Source of the DNA: Apiotrichum sp. Y4204
Lineage: Eukaryota > Basidiomycota > Tremellomycetes > Trichosporonales > Trichosporonaceae
Assembly (NCBI GenBank): GCA_025531455.1
Contig: JAMYHL010000061.1
Location: forward strand, 62,001 to 126,000
Reading direction: 5' to 3'
DNA length: 64,000 bases
Positions 11,328 through 22,359 of this stretch are shown piece after piece. The notes under the pieces are model-generated. The model did no database searches, was not told where the DNA came from, and saw only the letters and a program-made list of their open reading frames with translations. Positions within the stretch are counted from its first letter, which is position 1; every line of letters starts with the position of its first letter. A program made the translations under genes and the position numbers.

Positions 11328-12552
11328 ACGATTCCGGAGCACCGGATGAGCAGTGTTGCTTGTGCCAAGAGCTCCAGTGTGACACTCTGGTATGTATGAT
11401 ACTCAGTACTGTGCACCTCATCTCCGCCGGCATGCTGCGCTTTCACCCTCCAGCCGTCCAGGAGCAGGTTTCAGGCTGCGGGCCGTCGAACCGGATCTCG
11501 CTGGAATGGTAACGATCGCAACAATCCTATGTGTCAGCCTAACACATGGGCTGCTGGCGACCTTGCCAACATGGAATAACAGTACATGGCATGTTGGATA
11601 CCAGACACGCGATGCCCACGAGCTTCCATGCCTCCAACACCGCTTGCCCGCTTGGCGAGCTGCGAGCAACGGGCTGCGAGCAACGGGCTGCGAGCTGCGA
11701 GTCCGCCCTTCCCGACATGTTGTGATCCTGGTGGGCCCAGACCCGGAAACAGTACCGCACATTACACTGGAACGCAAGATCCACAGGACACTGGAACCAC
11801 AGATCCCTCAGTGCGGTGGTCTGGCAGGAACAGAATTGGGCGGCGTTTCTGACACGCACTGACGCGCACTGCGCAGCGCCAAGCGGATCGGACAACGGGG
11901 TCGCGAATGCCGAGGGTGGACGAACCTGAGGATGCCCGAGATCCCGATTCAAGAAGCGCGGGGGGTGCGTAAGCCGTACTGCCGTGCTGCGTACCGTTGC
12001 ACGTGTGCTGTGTGGCAAGACACGACAACGCTTGCTGCGGCGGAAGAATGGATACGGGATACGGGATATCCTTCGGTACTGGTTGCATAGCGTGGTGGAG
12101 GTGGTCCCCTGTCCGAGTCGGCTGGATAATAGCGATACTCAACCGCACTCGTAGATGGAACACCGGCGGAGAGACGGTGATGTGAGAGGATGGGTAAGTG
12201 AGGATGTGAGAAAGCGGATGAGTGTGTTGTGGAGTGGCGCCAAATGGGACAATGCTGTCAGTTGCTGGACCAGCCTGCCGCTATGCCACACGATGAACAG
12301 AGTCCCATGCCATTCCCGTTGCTGCACAGTATTGATGTCGTCGACCCCAGACAAAACTACCCACCGGCTAGAGTCTGTCCATTGTCCCCAGCTCATCAAG
12401 TTAGTAGTGAGAACCATACCCAAGGCCATGTTCACTAGTACCACGGCTCAGCCAGCCAACCACACGAGCCACGCATCCAACTGCAGACTCCCGTCCCCCT
12501 CCATTGACGAAAATCCTCCATACATCCCATTCCAAGTACAAGCATACTCGCA

Positions 12553-13564
12553 TTAACCGCGCCCAACGAACGGCATTCCGCTCGCGCTGTCGTCAGCCTC
12601 GCTTCACGGTGGACCCACATGATCTGGAGGTGGAGCACGTCCGCCTCGGCAGGCATCCCCGCAACAAAAACCACCGCCTTTGCGACGTTCTCGACACCCA
12701 TGACGGGCTCGGACCGCGTGTTCCCATCAGCCTGCACACAGCCAGCGGCAGCGCCGCCGCCCATATCCGTCGCTGCGTTCCCGATATCCAGCTGCGTGGC
12801 CGTGATCCCCCACTTGCGCCCGTCGAGCGACGTGCTCGCCGTCAGACCGGCAATCGCGTGCTTGCTGACCGTATATGCCGCCGAGTCGGGGCGCGGCGCC
12901 GACGCGCTGATGCTCCCGTTGTTGATGATCCGCCCGCCGCGCGGAGACTGGGATTTCATCACCCGGATCGCGGCGGCCGTGCACTGGCGTCAGGCTTGGG
13001 ATCGTGCTTTGCACTCGCGCACTCACCAGCACTGCCGCCATGACGTTCACGTCCAGGACATGCCGGAACACGCCCATATCTGCGTTCTCGAGGGGCACGC
13101 CCTTGAGGCTATCGATGCCCGCGTTCTGGTGTGAGAATAGAAATCTAGAAACCGGTACACGACCAGAAGAAAAAAAATATCCAGCGTTCCAGAAAGAAAT
13201 AAATCGCGAAAAATGGCCGCAAAAGTCGGTCGTAAAAAATACCTCAAAAATACCCAAAAATACCCTCAAAACTCCAGATCCACGCACGACTCACATTGAA
13301 CAGCACGTCCACGCGCCCCCACTTGTCCCTGACGCTCTCAAACATGTCGCGCACGTAGGCCTCGTCCGTGACGTCCCCCGCGCAAATCTCGGTGCGCGCG
13401 CTCGCGGCGCAGGCTTCGGCGGTGGCCTCGAGTTCCGCCCGGCGGCGGCCGCTGAGCACGAGAACGAGCGGGCGGTCGCTCGGCGCGCGGGACAGCGCAA
13501 TGGCACATGCGCGCCCGATGCCCCCCGAGGCGCCTGTGATGAGGATCACTTTGGGAGTGGACAT
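12553..13564 (-). CDS. Short-chain dehydrogenase/reductase (SDR)
   Basis: Four exons: 13564-13295, 13125-13027, 12983-12619, 12586-12553 (255 aa, classical SDR length). The nucleotide-binding motif TGASGGIG is at residues ~10-17, DVLFNNAG (NAG spanning exon 1/2) follows, the catalytic Ser lies in INNGSIS, and the active-site YTVSK is present. The C-terminal [10 protein letters not shown] is the usual end of fungal SDRs of this group and is reached only by removing a 32-nt intron (12587-12618). The enzyme should reduce or oxidise a carbonyl/hydroxyl using NAD(P)(H); the substrate cannot be read from sequence. Intron 1 (169 nt) is AT-rich and holds a short tandem repeat. The gene is divergent from the ZAP1-like gene, with 1.1 kb between them. 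Confidence 0.88.
13234..13275. repeat. AT-rich tandem repeat inside SDR intron 1
   Basis: Three to four imperfect copies of a 10-12 bp unit (aaaaatacc with a variable cc/ctc end). It stands out from the GC-rich surroundings. Confidence 0.65.
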
Positions 13565-14707
13565 GGAAAGGATATTTTTGATGATCGTGGTGCAGTGACC
13601 ATGATAATGATGGCAGTAGTAGTATTTGTATCGAGTTCAACGGCGCGGTTAAGAACGGTAATCCGGATCAACCGGGCCGGAGCCGATGCTTTCCAGTCTG
13701 AAAGGGGATTTGTGCATGCCGTGCAGATAGAAATCAATTCAGTCCAAGACATTGGATACACCAGTTCTGTGCATTCAATGCCTGCTGCATTGAATGAACA
13801 AAAGACGGGGAGAGTTTGCTTGTGGCAGAGGACGATATCTCAACTCGTATCTCCACTCCCAATGGGAATCACCTGGGGGTCCTGTATGCCTCTGATTGCC
13901 ATTGAACAGGCCGTCTCTGAGTGGTGGGAGATAAACCCTTCAGCCTCCCCCGCACTAACACCCTGATGAGGGGCCGGGGTGATGGGAGAGATGGAAATCG
14001 GGGTCAACAGGTGATGGCGAGATGGACAGCAGATGTATGCATATGCATGCATGCATTGGGCTGTGCATACCTCCCCTATAGGAGCTTCGATAGTGTTGAG
14101 ATGCATTTTGATGGCGACCTCGCTGTAGGGAGAAAGATCAGAGGGAGTGAGAGGAGGGTTGACAACAATTTTACGTAACCAAACGTGTCGTGTGCCGATC
14201 CAAGGAGACCGCCGGAGACCACCTGTCGGGTCCTCAGCATCATCTCGCGCTATTCCAAGAAAGAGGTCCAAGCACGTCTTCGACATCTGAGAGCACGAGC
14301 ACATTGAGCAACCACATTTCTCAACAACGAAAGAGGACACACGCGATGCAACACTCCTAGCCAAACCTACTCTCTCTCTCTTCGCACTCTCCATCGCCGC
14401 ATCGTCCTCATCTCCTCCGGTGACCCCCCGATTATTCCGACTCGCGCTGCGTTAGTCGCCCGCTTGGCTTCAAGCCGCCTCTGAGCCTACAGGTCCAGCC
14501 CACGTCCAACAAACTCGCATCCCCTGCCGTCTGGCAGTATCGCCCACTAAGGAACCAGCTGAACGGCACAGGTGGGGAGGTGGGGGACCAGGACCAGGCA
14601 GCAGTTCCGATCCCAGGATCAATTCTTTCATTGTCCATTCACTAGCACTCTAGCACACTACGGCCGACGCCGGACTCGATCCCCGTCTCCGCGTTACTTG
14701 TCCGATT
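13565..14707. other. Divergent promoter region, SDR / ZAP1-like
   Basis: About 1.1 kb. It contains a minus-strand frame (13840-14394) with a kinase-like EVAIKM word after a possible intron (see findings), but no complete gene could be assembled. No perfect ACCTTNAAGGT zinc-responsive element was seen here. Confidence 0.4.
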
Positions 14708-16991
14708 ATGAGTAGATCTCCGCCGCGGCTGTGGCACGCGCTCGTCTGCTGCGATAACGACCACGGCTCATCGAGCAGCGCGAGCATGAACGCCGGTGCT
14801 GGTACCGGCGCCAACACCAGCGCTGGGAACACGCCGCGCTCACTCATGCCGACGGCGATGGCCAACTCGCTTTCCTCGTCGTCGAGCGCCAGTGCCGCCG
14901 CGTCGACCTCGCTCTCGTCCTCGTTTTCCTCCGCGCCATCGCAGACGGGGCCAGAGCCATGCCCGTTCGAGACGTACTGCTGCCTCGACGAGCACTGCGA
15001 GGCCGACTGCAAAAAGTCCGCCGCACTCGCCCAGTGCGACGACAAATGTGCCAGCAGCGCCGAGTGCGCGGCAGAAGCATGCTTCGACCCGACGTGCGAC
15101 GACGGGTGCGAAGCCGAGTGCTGCGATGATCCGTCCTGCGAAGCCGAGTGGTGTTTCGAAGGCTGCACGATTGAAGAATATGTGAGAATCAAGCATGAGC
15201 TGTGGCGACGAATGCTAACACCTCCAGCTCGAGTGTTGCGCCAGTGCCTGCAACGACCCTAATACAGACCCGCTCGGGCTTGCGTCGGGGCCTGCCGCGC
15301 CGCTGCCTACACCACCGTATTTTGATCTCATCTCGGCGGCGCTCGCTGGCCAGCTTGGGACGGCTCCTCCTCCGCCTCCGGTTGTGGCGCCATCATTCTC
15401 ACAACACCACGGACATGTGTGCCATGGACAACATGTGTGCCACTGGCAAAACTGCCACCGGGCATTTACGACCATGCAAGAGCTCCTGACGCATCTCGCT
15501 GCTGATCATCTCAATGCTAGTGTGGGAGGGGCAACATTCGGCACGGACACGAGCGCAGCCGCCGGTGCTGGCGCAAACACAGGGAGCACGACGGCCGTCT
15601 CGTCTGCGCACCACACTCCCGCAGCACACGCGACGCCTGTGTCCCAGCCAACGCCACAGACACCGATCATGATGGGCTTCGAGAACATGGCCCCGGCCCA
15701 ATCGATGGCGCCCGCGCCCGCCCAGCCGGCGTCGACGGGCGATCTCCTCTCGTGTCTGTGGGACGACTGCTTTCCGCTTGACGGCCTTGGTGTGCTGGAT
15801 CTCACCGGGAACAATGTCCCCCAGCTGCAGGGGCATTCCCACGCGCACCAACATGCGCATGTCCAATCCCAAGCCCAGTCACAGCATGTCGCCCAGCCTC
15901 ATGCTGCCGCCCACCTCCACATCCCCGCACACCCATTCGGCCCTGCGGCCACAGAGGCGTTTAGCCCGCAAACAATGCTCCGCCACCTGCTTGAGGAGCA
16001 CTTGGGTGTTGTACCCGCAATGCCGCAAGTAGCAGCACCGACGCCGGCCCCAGCGGCATTCGATTCAACTCCTGCCCCCGCTTCCCACAACGGGCACCCT
16101 CACGCTGGCCACTCTGCGCACGACCACGTGCACGTGCATGACGGCCATGAACACACGCACCCGCACGGCCACGCCCATGCGCACCCGCACGCGCATACGC
16201 CTCGTCCGAAGCCTTATTCGCGCCCTGCGTCTGCATCGCGTGGCGCCGCGCATACCCACGCGCACCCTCACCCGCACGCCCACTCGCACAAGCACGGCGG
16301 CCATGGACCCCAGCGCACGCCCGCGCACCATCACCACGTCAAGTTTCCTCTGTCGCCTGCCCCTTCGTCGCCAGTCACCACGTCCTCTGACCTCGCGATG
16401 GTCTGTCTCTGGCCGGGCTGCACCCACAAGGAGCCGTTTGCAACCACGGGTGATCTCATGGAGCACCTCTCGGAAGAGCACGTCGGGCGCGGACGCGACA
16501 AATACCGCTGTCTGTGGGATGGCTGTGGTGGCCCCGAGGGGCGCCTCTTCCGCTCGCGGCAGAAGGTTCTGCGCCATCTACAGAGCCACACGGGTCATCG
16601 CCCGTTTGTGTGCCACGTGTGTGGGCAGAGCTTTTCGGAAGCGGCCCCGCTCGCGGCGCATCTCCGACGGCACTCTGACGACAAGCCGTATGTGTGTGAT
16701 TTTCCGGGGTGCGGCAAGGCGTTTGCAATCTCGAGCTCGCTCACGATCCACAAGCGCACGCACAACGGCGACAAGCCGTTTGTCTGCACGTACTGCGGCA
16801 AGGGGTTTGTCGAAGCGAGCAACCTCACAAAACACGTGCGCACGCACACGGGCGAGCGGCCGTTTGTGTGTGCGCACCCTGGCTGTGGGCGTGCGTTTTC
16901 CCGCCCGGACCAGCTCAAGCGACACATGCTGGTGCACGATGCGTCGCGACGCAAGAAGGAGACCGTCAAGAAGGAGGCCGTCGCGGTTTAG
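14708..16991 (+). CDS. ZAP1: Zap1-like zinc-responsive C2H2 transcription factor
   Basis: Two exons: 14708-15181 and 15228-16991 (745 aa). Parts in order: Ser-rich N-terminus; a Cys-rich block with 19 Cys between residues 85 and 166; a C2H2-like finger at ~229-252 (C-x4-C-x12-H-x4-H); a second CLWDDC...HLLEEH unit; a His-rich segment at ~445-530 with long H-x-H runs; and a C-terminal array from ~549 of a paired CLWPGC.../CLWDGC... unit followed by four canonical fingers joined by T/HSxDKP or TGERP linkers. The finger text FAISSSLTIH and the CxW type of the leading fingers match yeast Zap1, the zinc-sensing activator of zinc uptake genes. The product should be nuclear and bind a zinc-responsive element. 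The symbol is by family resemblance; the Cys/His blocks make this homologue unusual. Confidence 0.85.
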
Positions 16992-17614
16992 TATGGAAGT
17001 GGAATGGAGCGTAGTGGAAGTTGGAATGAAGAGTGTGGCTACGGGGAGGTGGTGTTGGGTCTCTGAGTTTCGTGTTGCCAATGGGCGCTAACGCGAGGTG
17101 AGGATGGCGAGGAGCTAGGAGGCGTGCTGGTGACGCGTGGTGCTTGCCCGTTGACCTTTCCATGTGACTATGTAGCTTCTAATATCAATGCACCCATGAG
17201 CCTGTATACTGATGCAAGCTGCAGGCGATGTGTGAGGTGAGGTACTAGCGTCAGACAAGCGTGCAAAATGCCATCGATCCGTAGAGAGAGATTCAAAGTG
17301 CAAGCTCGATAGCTCGAAGCCGCCGACAGCCGCGAATGGGTCGAATGGCCGCGAAAGCTCGAAAGGGTCAAAGAGGAAAATCACGTGATTATTGCGCGAG
17401 CCACGAGCCACACGCGATTGACACGCTGTGGATCGGCTTTGTCCAATCGTCCAAAAATGCTTCCGTCCACTGCGCGCCAACGCGACAATGTCCCAGGAAA
17501 TGACGACGACGGCGCCGACGACAACAATCCCAACCCCAATTCGATCAGCTCGACATCTCGAGATTCAACAACTCCCTCTCCTCCCTCTCCCATCCCCTCC
17601 TCACACTCGTTACC
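16992..17614. other. Intergenic region, ZAP1-like / OST3
   Basis: About 620 bp of tandem-orientation intergenic DNA serving as 3' flank and OST3 promoter. Frames running antisense through it (17115-17480; 17381-18517 minus) look like shadows. Nothing else was recognised. Confidence 0.5.
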
Positions 17615-18758
17615 ATGCGGCTCTGCGCGCTCCCGCTTCTGGGCCTCTCGCTGCTCTCCACCGCGCTCGCGTCGGCGTCGGCGGAGCGCTGGGCCGCCGA
17701 GGCCGCCTCTTCGCCGGACGGGATCTTGCGTCTCGACGCAGCGCGGTACGACGCGCTGCTGGCGGGAGACGACGGCGAGCGCGACTATGGCGTGACGGTG
17801 CAGCTCACAGCGATGGGCCCGCAATTCAAGTGTACGCCGTGCCACGAGTTTGCGCCGCTGTACACGACGGTTGCGCGCAGCTGGCGCCGCGTCAAGGACC
17901 GCGAGGCGCGCGACTCTCACTTTTTCGCATCCCTCGACTTTGCGGACGGACAGGAAATCTTCCACCGTCTCGGCCTCCAGAGCGCGCCCACCGTCAACTA
18001 CTATCCGCCGAATGCGGGCCCGCGCGGCGCGCCAAACAAGGCCATGCAGAACTACGACCTGAACCGCGCGTGAGTCTGGATGTAAAGCTGTTTGGTGTAT
18101 CTGGCTTGTGCTCACTCCCACAGCGGCCTCTCGATTGGCAACCTGCACATGTGGACGCGCCAGACGACCCCCGTCCAGTTTGACATTTACAAGCCCATGT
18201 CCCCGTGGCCGTTTGTCATTGCGCCGCTGGCGCTCGCGTCCTTTGCGATGTTTGTGTGGAGCGCGCGCAGCATTCTTGTTCCGATCATCACGTCGCGCAT
18301 CATCTGGGGCGCCGGGTCCATTGTCACCATCCTCATCTTCACGACCGGCACCATGTGGGTCAAGATCAAGAACGCGCCGTACGTCCAGGCCGGGCGCGAC
18401 GGGAGCATCAACTGGATCGCCGGCGGGTACGGAAACCAGCTCGGTCTCGAGGGCCAGGTCATGGCCATGCTGTGTGAGTTGAAGAGAGATGCACCGCAGG
18501 TGCCGCAAAACTGCCATGTTGAGACTGGAGCATCCTTGCTCGACTTACCACCCGCATCGTACGTTTCAGTACTAACACCCAGATGGATCGTGCGCGCTGT
18601 GCATGATTGTGCTGACCGTGCTCATCCCGGCGCAGGCGTCGCCGCTCAAGCAGCGCATTGGCACGCTACTTTGGATCGGCATGCTTGTCGGTCTCTTCTC
18701 CGTCGTCATCCGACTGTTCCGCCTCAAGAATGGCGGATACCCCTTCCAGCTGCTCTAA
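17615..18758 (+). CDS. OST3: Oligosaccharyltransferase subunit Ost3/Ost6 (thioredoxin-like)
   Basis: Three exons: 17615-18069, 18124-18473, 18583-18758 (326 aa). The signal peptide is MRLCALPLLGLSLLSTALASA. A lumenal thioredoxin-fold domain follows with the redox motif CTPC (Cys73, Cys76) and FADGQEIFHRLGLQSAPTVNYYPP. Then come four hydrophobic spans: WPFVIAPLALASFAMFVW, IIWGAGSIVTILIFTTGTMW, a GSCALCMIVLTVLIP span and IGTLLWIGMLVGLFSVVI. This is the architecture of Ost3/Ost6, the subunits that transiently hold acceptor proteins through mixed disulfides while the ER oligosaccharyltransferase N-glycosylates them. Whether it stands for both paralogues cannot be told from this window. Confidence 0.92.
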
Positions 18759-21065
18759 ATGGGAAGAATAAGTCGAGCGTATCGGAGCGCACCCCGTGCC
18801 TCCTCCCCGCCGACAAACATCATCGTAGAGAAAACGCTTCGGCGCGTAGACATGTATCGCTGCAGAACGAGGGAATGGCGTGTGGTTCACCTTGTGACCA
18901 GGCACAGGACGCTGAAGTTGCGTTGCATTGACTGGGCTGTCACAGGACCACTGCAATAGCAGTCTCCTGACTTCTGATATTCTACATCATCACGGCTGCT
19001 GACACTGAACGCCCAATAAAGCTGCTGTACCGGTAGTCATATCCTTGGTTTCATGCAATGCGCCCGATCTGATCAGCTGCTCACGACCATGGAAGTCTTA
19101 GCCCGGAACTTGGAGCATGGCATCGCGACCTGAACCCGAGCCCAAGGACGCTCGTAGCGTCTCAGAGCGGATACAAACACCAATCATATCCTTAAACCGA
19201 GCAGCGTATGAGTGCCAACGCTGCTGCCTGATGCCTTTTGGCTGCTGACTAGCCTCGCGCCATGGGGCTCTGACGCGCGATCGCCCTCGACGCTCGACGC
19301 TAGATGCCCAGCTGCAGACTGGGCAATAAAGCGCACCCGCCCTGGAGAGTCAACTGTTGGGCCTTTCTTTCCGCAAAGTTCGGGTCCGCACTACTTCCAA
19401 CGCCGGTGGCCTACCTCCATGTCGCGAGTTTTATCTGGATCTGCGAGTTAATGTACAGGTCCGCGAGGACCACGCGGGAATATGGAGATCCTGGGTCTCT
19501 GAGTCGGCATGACACGGGCTCAGTCGCGTCTTGTGCGGCTGAATTGTCCTCTGTTCGACCGAGACGTTGAGGTAGGGCCATTGAAAGACGACCCTGCAAG
19601 GATGGACCTCCCAAGTGAGTATTGTTCCGCCGACTCGCCGGTGGCAGCCTATCGTCGAAGTCGCGTGGATCGCAGCGACCAAATGTGAGGACGGGTCTGA
19701 AGTATTTCACCGTGATCAGGTGCTCCAAATGGCCTGGGAGAATGTATAACGACTGAGGAGGGCAAGCTGTTTGCCCAGCTCGGCGAGATGGTAGCAACTA
19801 CGGTACTGCGGGCCGGCGGTTCACAAGCCCACCGCTGAGAGCGGCCAAACACATGTCAGGTCCGGCGCCGGCATCTCGGCGCATTCCAGCCTCTTTCCCA
19901 CCCACCCCGCCTCATAGGGCAGCGACCCCGTGTCTTGGCTCCCAGCATGCTACGTGGAGATCGGCGACGCACGCGCAACATAACAAGACATGTAGACCCG
20001 CAAGGCAGGAAGCGTGGAATCCAGTGCCGAGTGCTAGGTGCACAGTGAGCATGAAGAAACTAAGCCGCAAACATGCCGCGGAATGGAGTTTCTTTCAGAT
20101 CACACGCGTCAGACACAGTTGTACGGCATACGCGGCACGTCCACCAGACCGGACGTCAGCTCCGTCGCCGGTAAACCGACGGCGGGCCGGGCGGGCCGAT
20201 GACGTCGGCTGCGGCGGGGTGGCGGCCCCTGTGAGCTGTGGGCCTGTACGACGACCAGTGGACTCATCAGCCTCCCGGCTTCGGCTCCGGCTTCGGCTTC
20301 GGCTTCGGTACACTGGCCCACATAGCTGAGTGTGGCGATCGGTGATCGGGGTGGGGCCGAGGAACAGTTTAGATCCGCAATATCTCGTTCACATGTCTGC
20401 CGTACAATCTCATCTCGTGTCCCTTGTGTTTGTCCCACATTCCTCAACCACGACGACAGCGGTGTTCCATCTGCGCATCTGCTTCCGGCGGCATGTCGTT
20501 GGAATGACGGCGTGAAGTGGTCTACTACTCCGATTCATGTGATTCCCCCAGTAGTGTGAAGCTTGTTGGGTGCCGAAAAGGAGGCGGACGCGCCGGAGCG
20601 CTCCAGTGCGATACTTCACAGCCAGTACAGGCAGTAGTCCCATGTCTCACGGCTCCGCAGCGCGCTGCTCCATCTGGAGGCGCACAGCATGCCGAGAGAC
20701 ATGTGCTGGGAACATGACGAGCCGGAGTGGAAGGCACACAGTTGGCTGGAAAGGAGCGGCTCGGCGAATGTCTCGGCATACAGGACTGGAACGCTGGACA
20801 TGTGTACAAACACAACACAAATTGCGGAGCACATGTCACACACTGTCCACATGTCGGCGGATCAAGTGCAGGATGGTCGTCGTCTTGGCGTCAACTCGAA
20901 GGCTGTCCGCCGAACGGGCACAACACCGAGCGACCATGTCATCCTGCCGCTTCGCCGTCGCCGAGGGCGGGATGCCGAGGTGACTCTCGCTCGCCTCGGG
21001 ATAAACAGCGGCGATGCGTCTATGCGCTGACCAACACTACGTCTGCAGAGTCAAGAGCTGAACGG
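18759..21065. other. 2.3-kb intergenic region
   Basis: No supported gene between OST3 and the secreted lectin. It contains a GGCTTC hexanucleotide repeat (20277-20308) and many short frames (60-158 codons) without domains. The right end is the promoter of the lectin gene. Confidence 0.45.
20277..20308. repeat. GGCTTC hexanucleotide repeat
   Basis: About five copies of a 6-bp unit with one variant (GGCTCC). Non-coding as far as can be seen. Confidence 0.75.
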
Positions 21066-21073
21066 TATAAATA
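21066..21073 (+). promoter_or_regulatory. TATA box of the ricin-B-type lectin gene
   Basis: TATAAATA, 66 bp upstream of the start codon at 21139. It suggests a strongly regulated promoter, in line with a secreted product. Confidence 0.65.
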
Positions 21074-21138
21074 CAGACCCTCAGAGCACTGATAACTAGC
21101 ATCACATCTCACCCTCCTATTGATCTACCATCTCCACA

Positions 21139-21816
21139 ATGCTCGCCCAGACCCTCGCCCTCACCGCATTCGCTGCCCTCGTCGCCGCCCAGGAGCCCGA
21201 GGCGCAGGACGTCAACCTCGGCGTGCAGCTTCACCCGAACGGCAACCCCAACAAGTGTCTCGACATTGCCGGTGCCAACTTTGCCGACGGCACCGAGGTG
21301 CGCATGTGGGTTTCGAGTCTCTTGCCATAATAACAGCCGCTTACCTGACCCCAGCTTTGACTGCAACAAGACGCCCGCGCAGAACTTTATCGTCAACCGC
21401 GGCGACGGCAAGGTGCGCGTCGCGGCGCACCCCCAGTTCTGCCTCGATGCCGGCGAGAGTACGTCTCCGCCCTGCGGTACAGAGTGGACACTGACTCGCA
21501 GACCTCTCCAACGGCGCAAAGGTCAAGATCTGGACGTGCTACGACGGCCTGCCCCAGCAGCAGTGGTTCTACACCGAGGACAACAAGCTCCAGGTCACGA
21601 ACCGCGGTGAGTCTCACAATCCACAATCCCACAGGTCTCCGGCTCAATGCTAACACACCCGCAGGCCTCTGCCTCGACGCGACCGACGGAGACCTCGGCG
21701 GCAACGGCACGCCCAGCAAGCAGACCCAGGTGTGGCAGTGCGCCTCTGGCAACACCAACCAGGTGTGGGCGGTCAACATCCCCAAGAAGCGCTCGCTCCG
21801 CTTCGAGCGCGACTAG
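21139..21816 (+). CDS. Small secreted ricin-B-type (beta-trefoil) lectin-domain protein
   Basis: Four exons: 21139-21305, 21355-21458, 21502-21606, 21665-21816 (175 aa). The signal peptide is MLAQTLALTAFAALVAAQ; the mature protein is almost entirely one beta-trefoil. The three repeats each carry the hallmark C-x-D/N and QxW-type elements: KCLDIAG...VRIFDCNKTPAQNF, FCLDAGENLSNG...IWTCYDGLPQQQW, and LCLDATDGD...VWQCASGNTNQVW. Introns fall between and within the repeats. Such domains bind carbohydrate; no catalytic domain is attached, so this is a lectin-like secreted protein and not a two-chain enzyme. Its role could be cell-wall or environmental glycan binding, which is inference. Confidence 0.85.
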
Positions 21817-22359
21817 GCGTCAGAAACGCTGCCGCCTCCGCTGGCATCCGGACATTTGTACACTTTGTGTTTATGCGGAGCTTTGCGACGTTAGTATAGT
21901 ACTTGATGAATCAAATTTACGCGTCTTTTGGCTGTGCGATCCACGCGGCGATTAGCGTTAGAGAGTAAGAGAGGTCAGGTTCAGCTTGTCGTTCACTTAC
22001 TGTACGCCGCTGAACAGCCTCAAAACCTGCCTCTTCCACAGCATACTGCCCCCTACCTTTCGTATATGGAACGTATCAGAAACAGAAACTGTATGCATGC
22101 ACTCGCCATCGTTCTTGTCCTGCTCGCCATCACCAGCAGATGCGTCACAGTGCAGAGTAGTGGAGGTTCCCGCATCACGTGACTTTCATTATGATGTGTA
22201 TTAAATTTCCGTTTTCCCGCCGCCCAAGATTTCAAGAGAGATTTCTGCACAAAGTGGAGGAGACGATGAGCTCGACACCGACATCAACGCCGAGAACCAT
22301 CATCCTCACAACAGCCTCATCACTCTCTACATACCAGGACCACTCTCATCTCCGCCGGC
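21817..22359. other. Intergenic region, lectin / UTP15
   Basis: About 540 bp holding the lectin 3' flank and the UTP15 promoter. An ATG at about 22266 lies upstream of the chosen UTP15 start but in a different frame and could act as a short upstream ORF. Nothing else was seen. Confidence 0.45.

Larger units (their letters stand above)
8204..12552. other. Gene-poor stretch, about 4.4 kb
   Basis: The longest interval without a supported gene in the window. It holds overlapping frames of 100-260 codons on both strands (9249-10037 -, 9493-10239 -, 10057-10794 +), none with a recognisable domain, signal peptide or consistent splice pattern. Short repeats occur at 9394-9419, 11303-11327 and 11660-11702. 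It could hold promoters, non-coding RNA, a lineage-specific gene or a decayed element. No tRNA, rRNA or transposase was recognised. Confidence 0.5.

Noticed and set aside
13565..14707. Perfect zinc-responsive element (ACCTTNAAGGT) in the ZAP1-like promoter, as expected for Zap1 autoregulation
   Set aside because: No exact match was seen; a diverged element may exist but cannot be claimed by eye.
17381..18517. 378-codon minus-strand frame
   Set aside because: It lies antisense to the well-supported OST3 exons, is Arg/Asp-rich with no domain, and is explained by third-position GC bias of the real gene.
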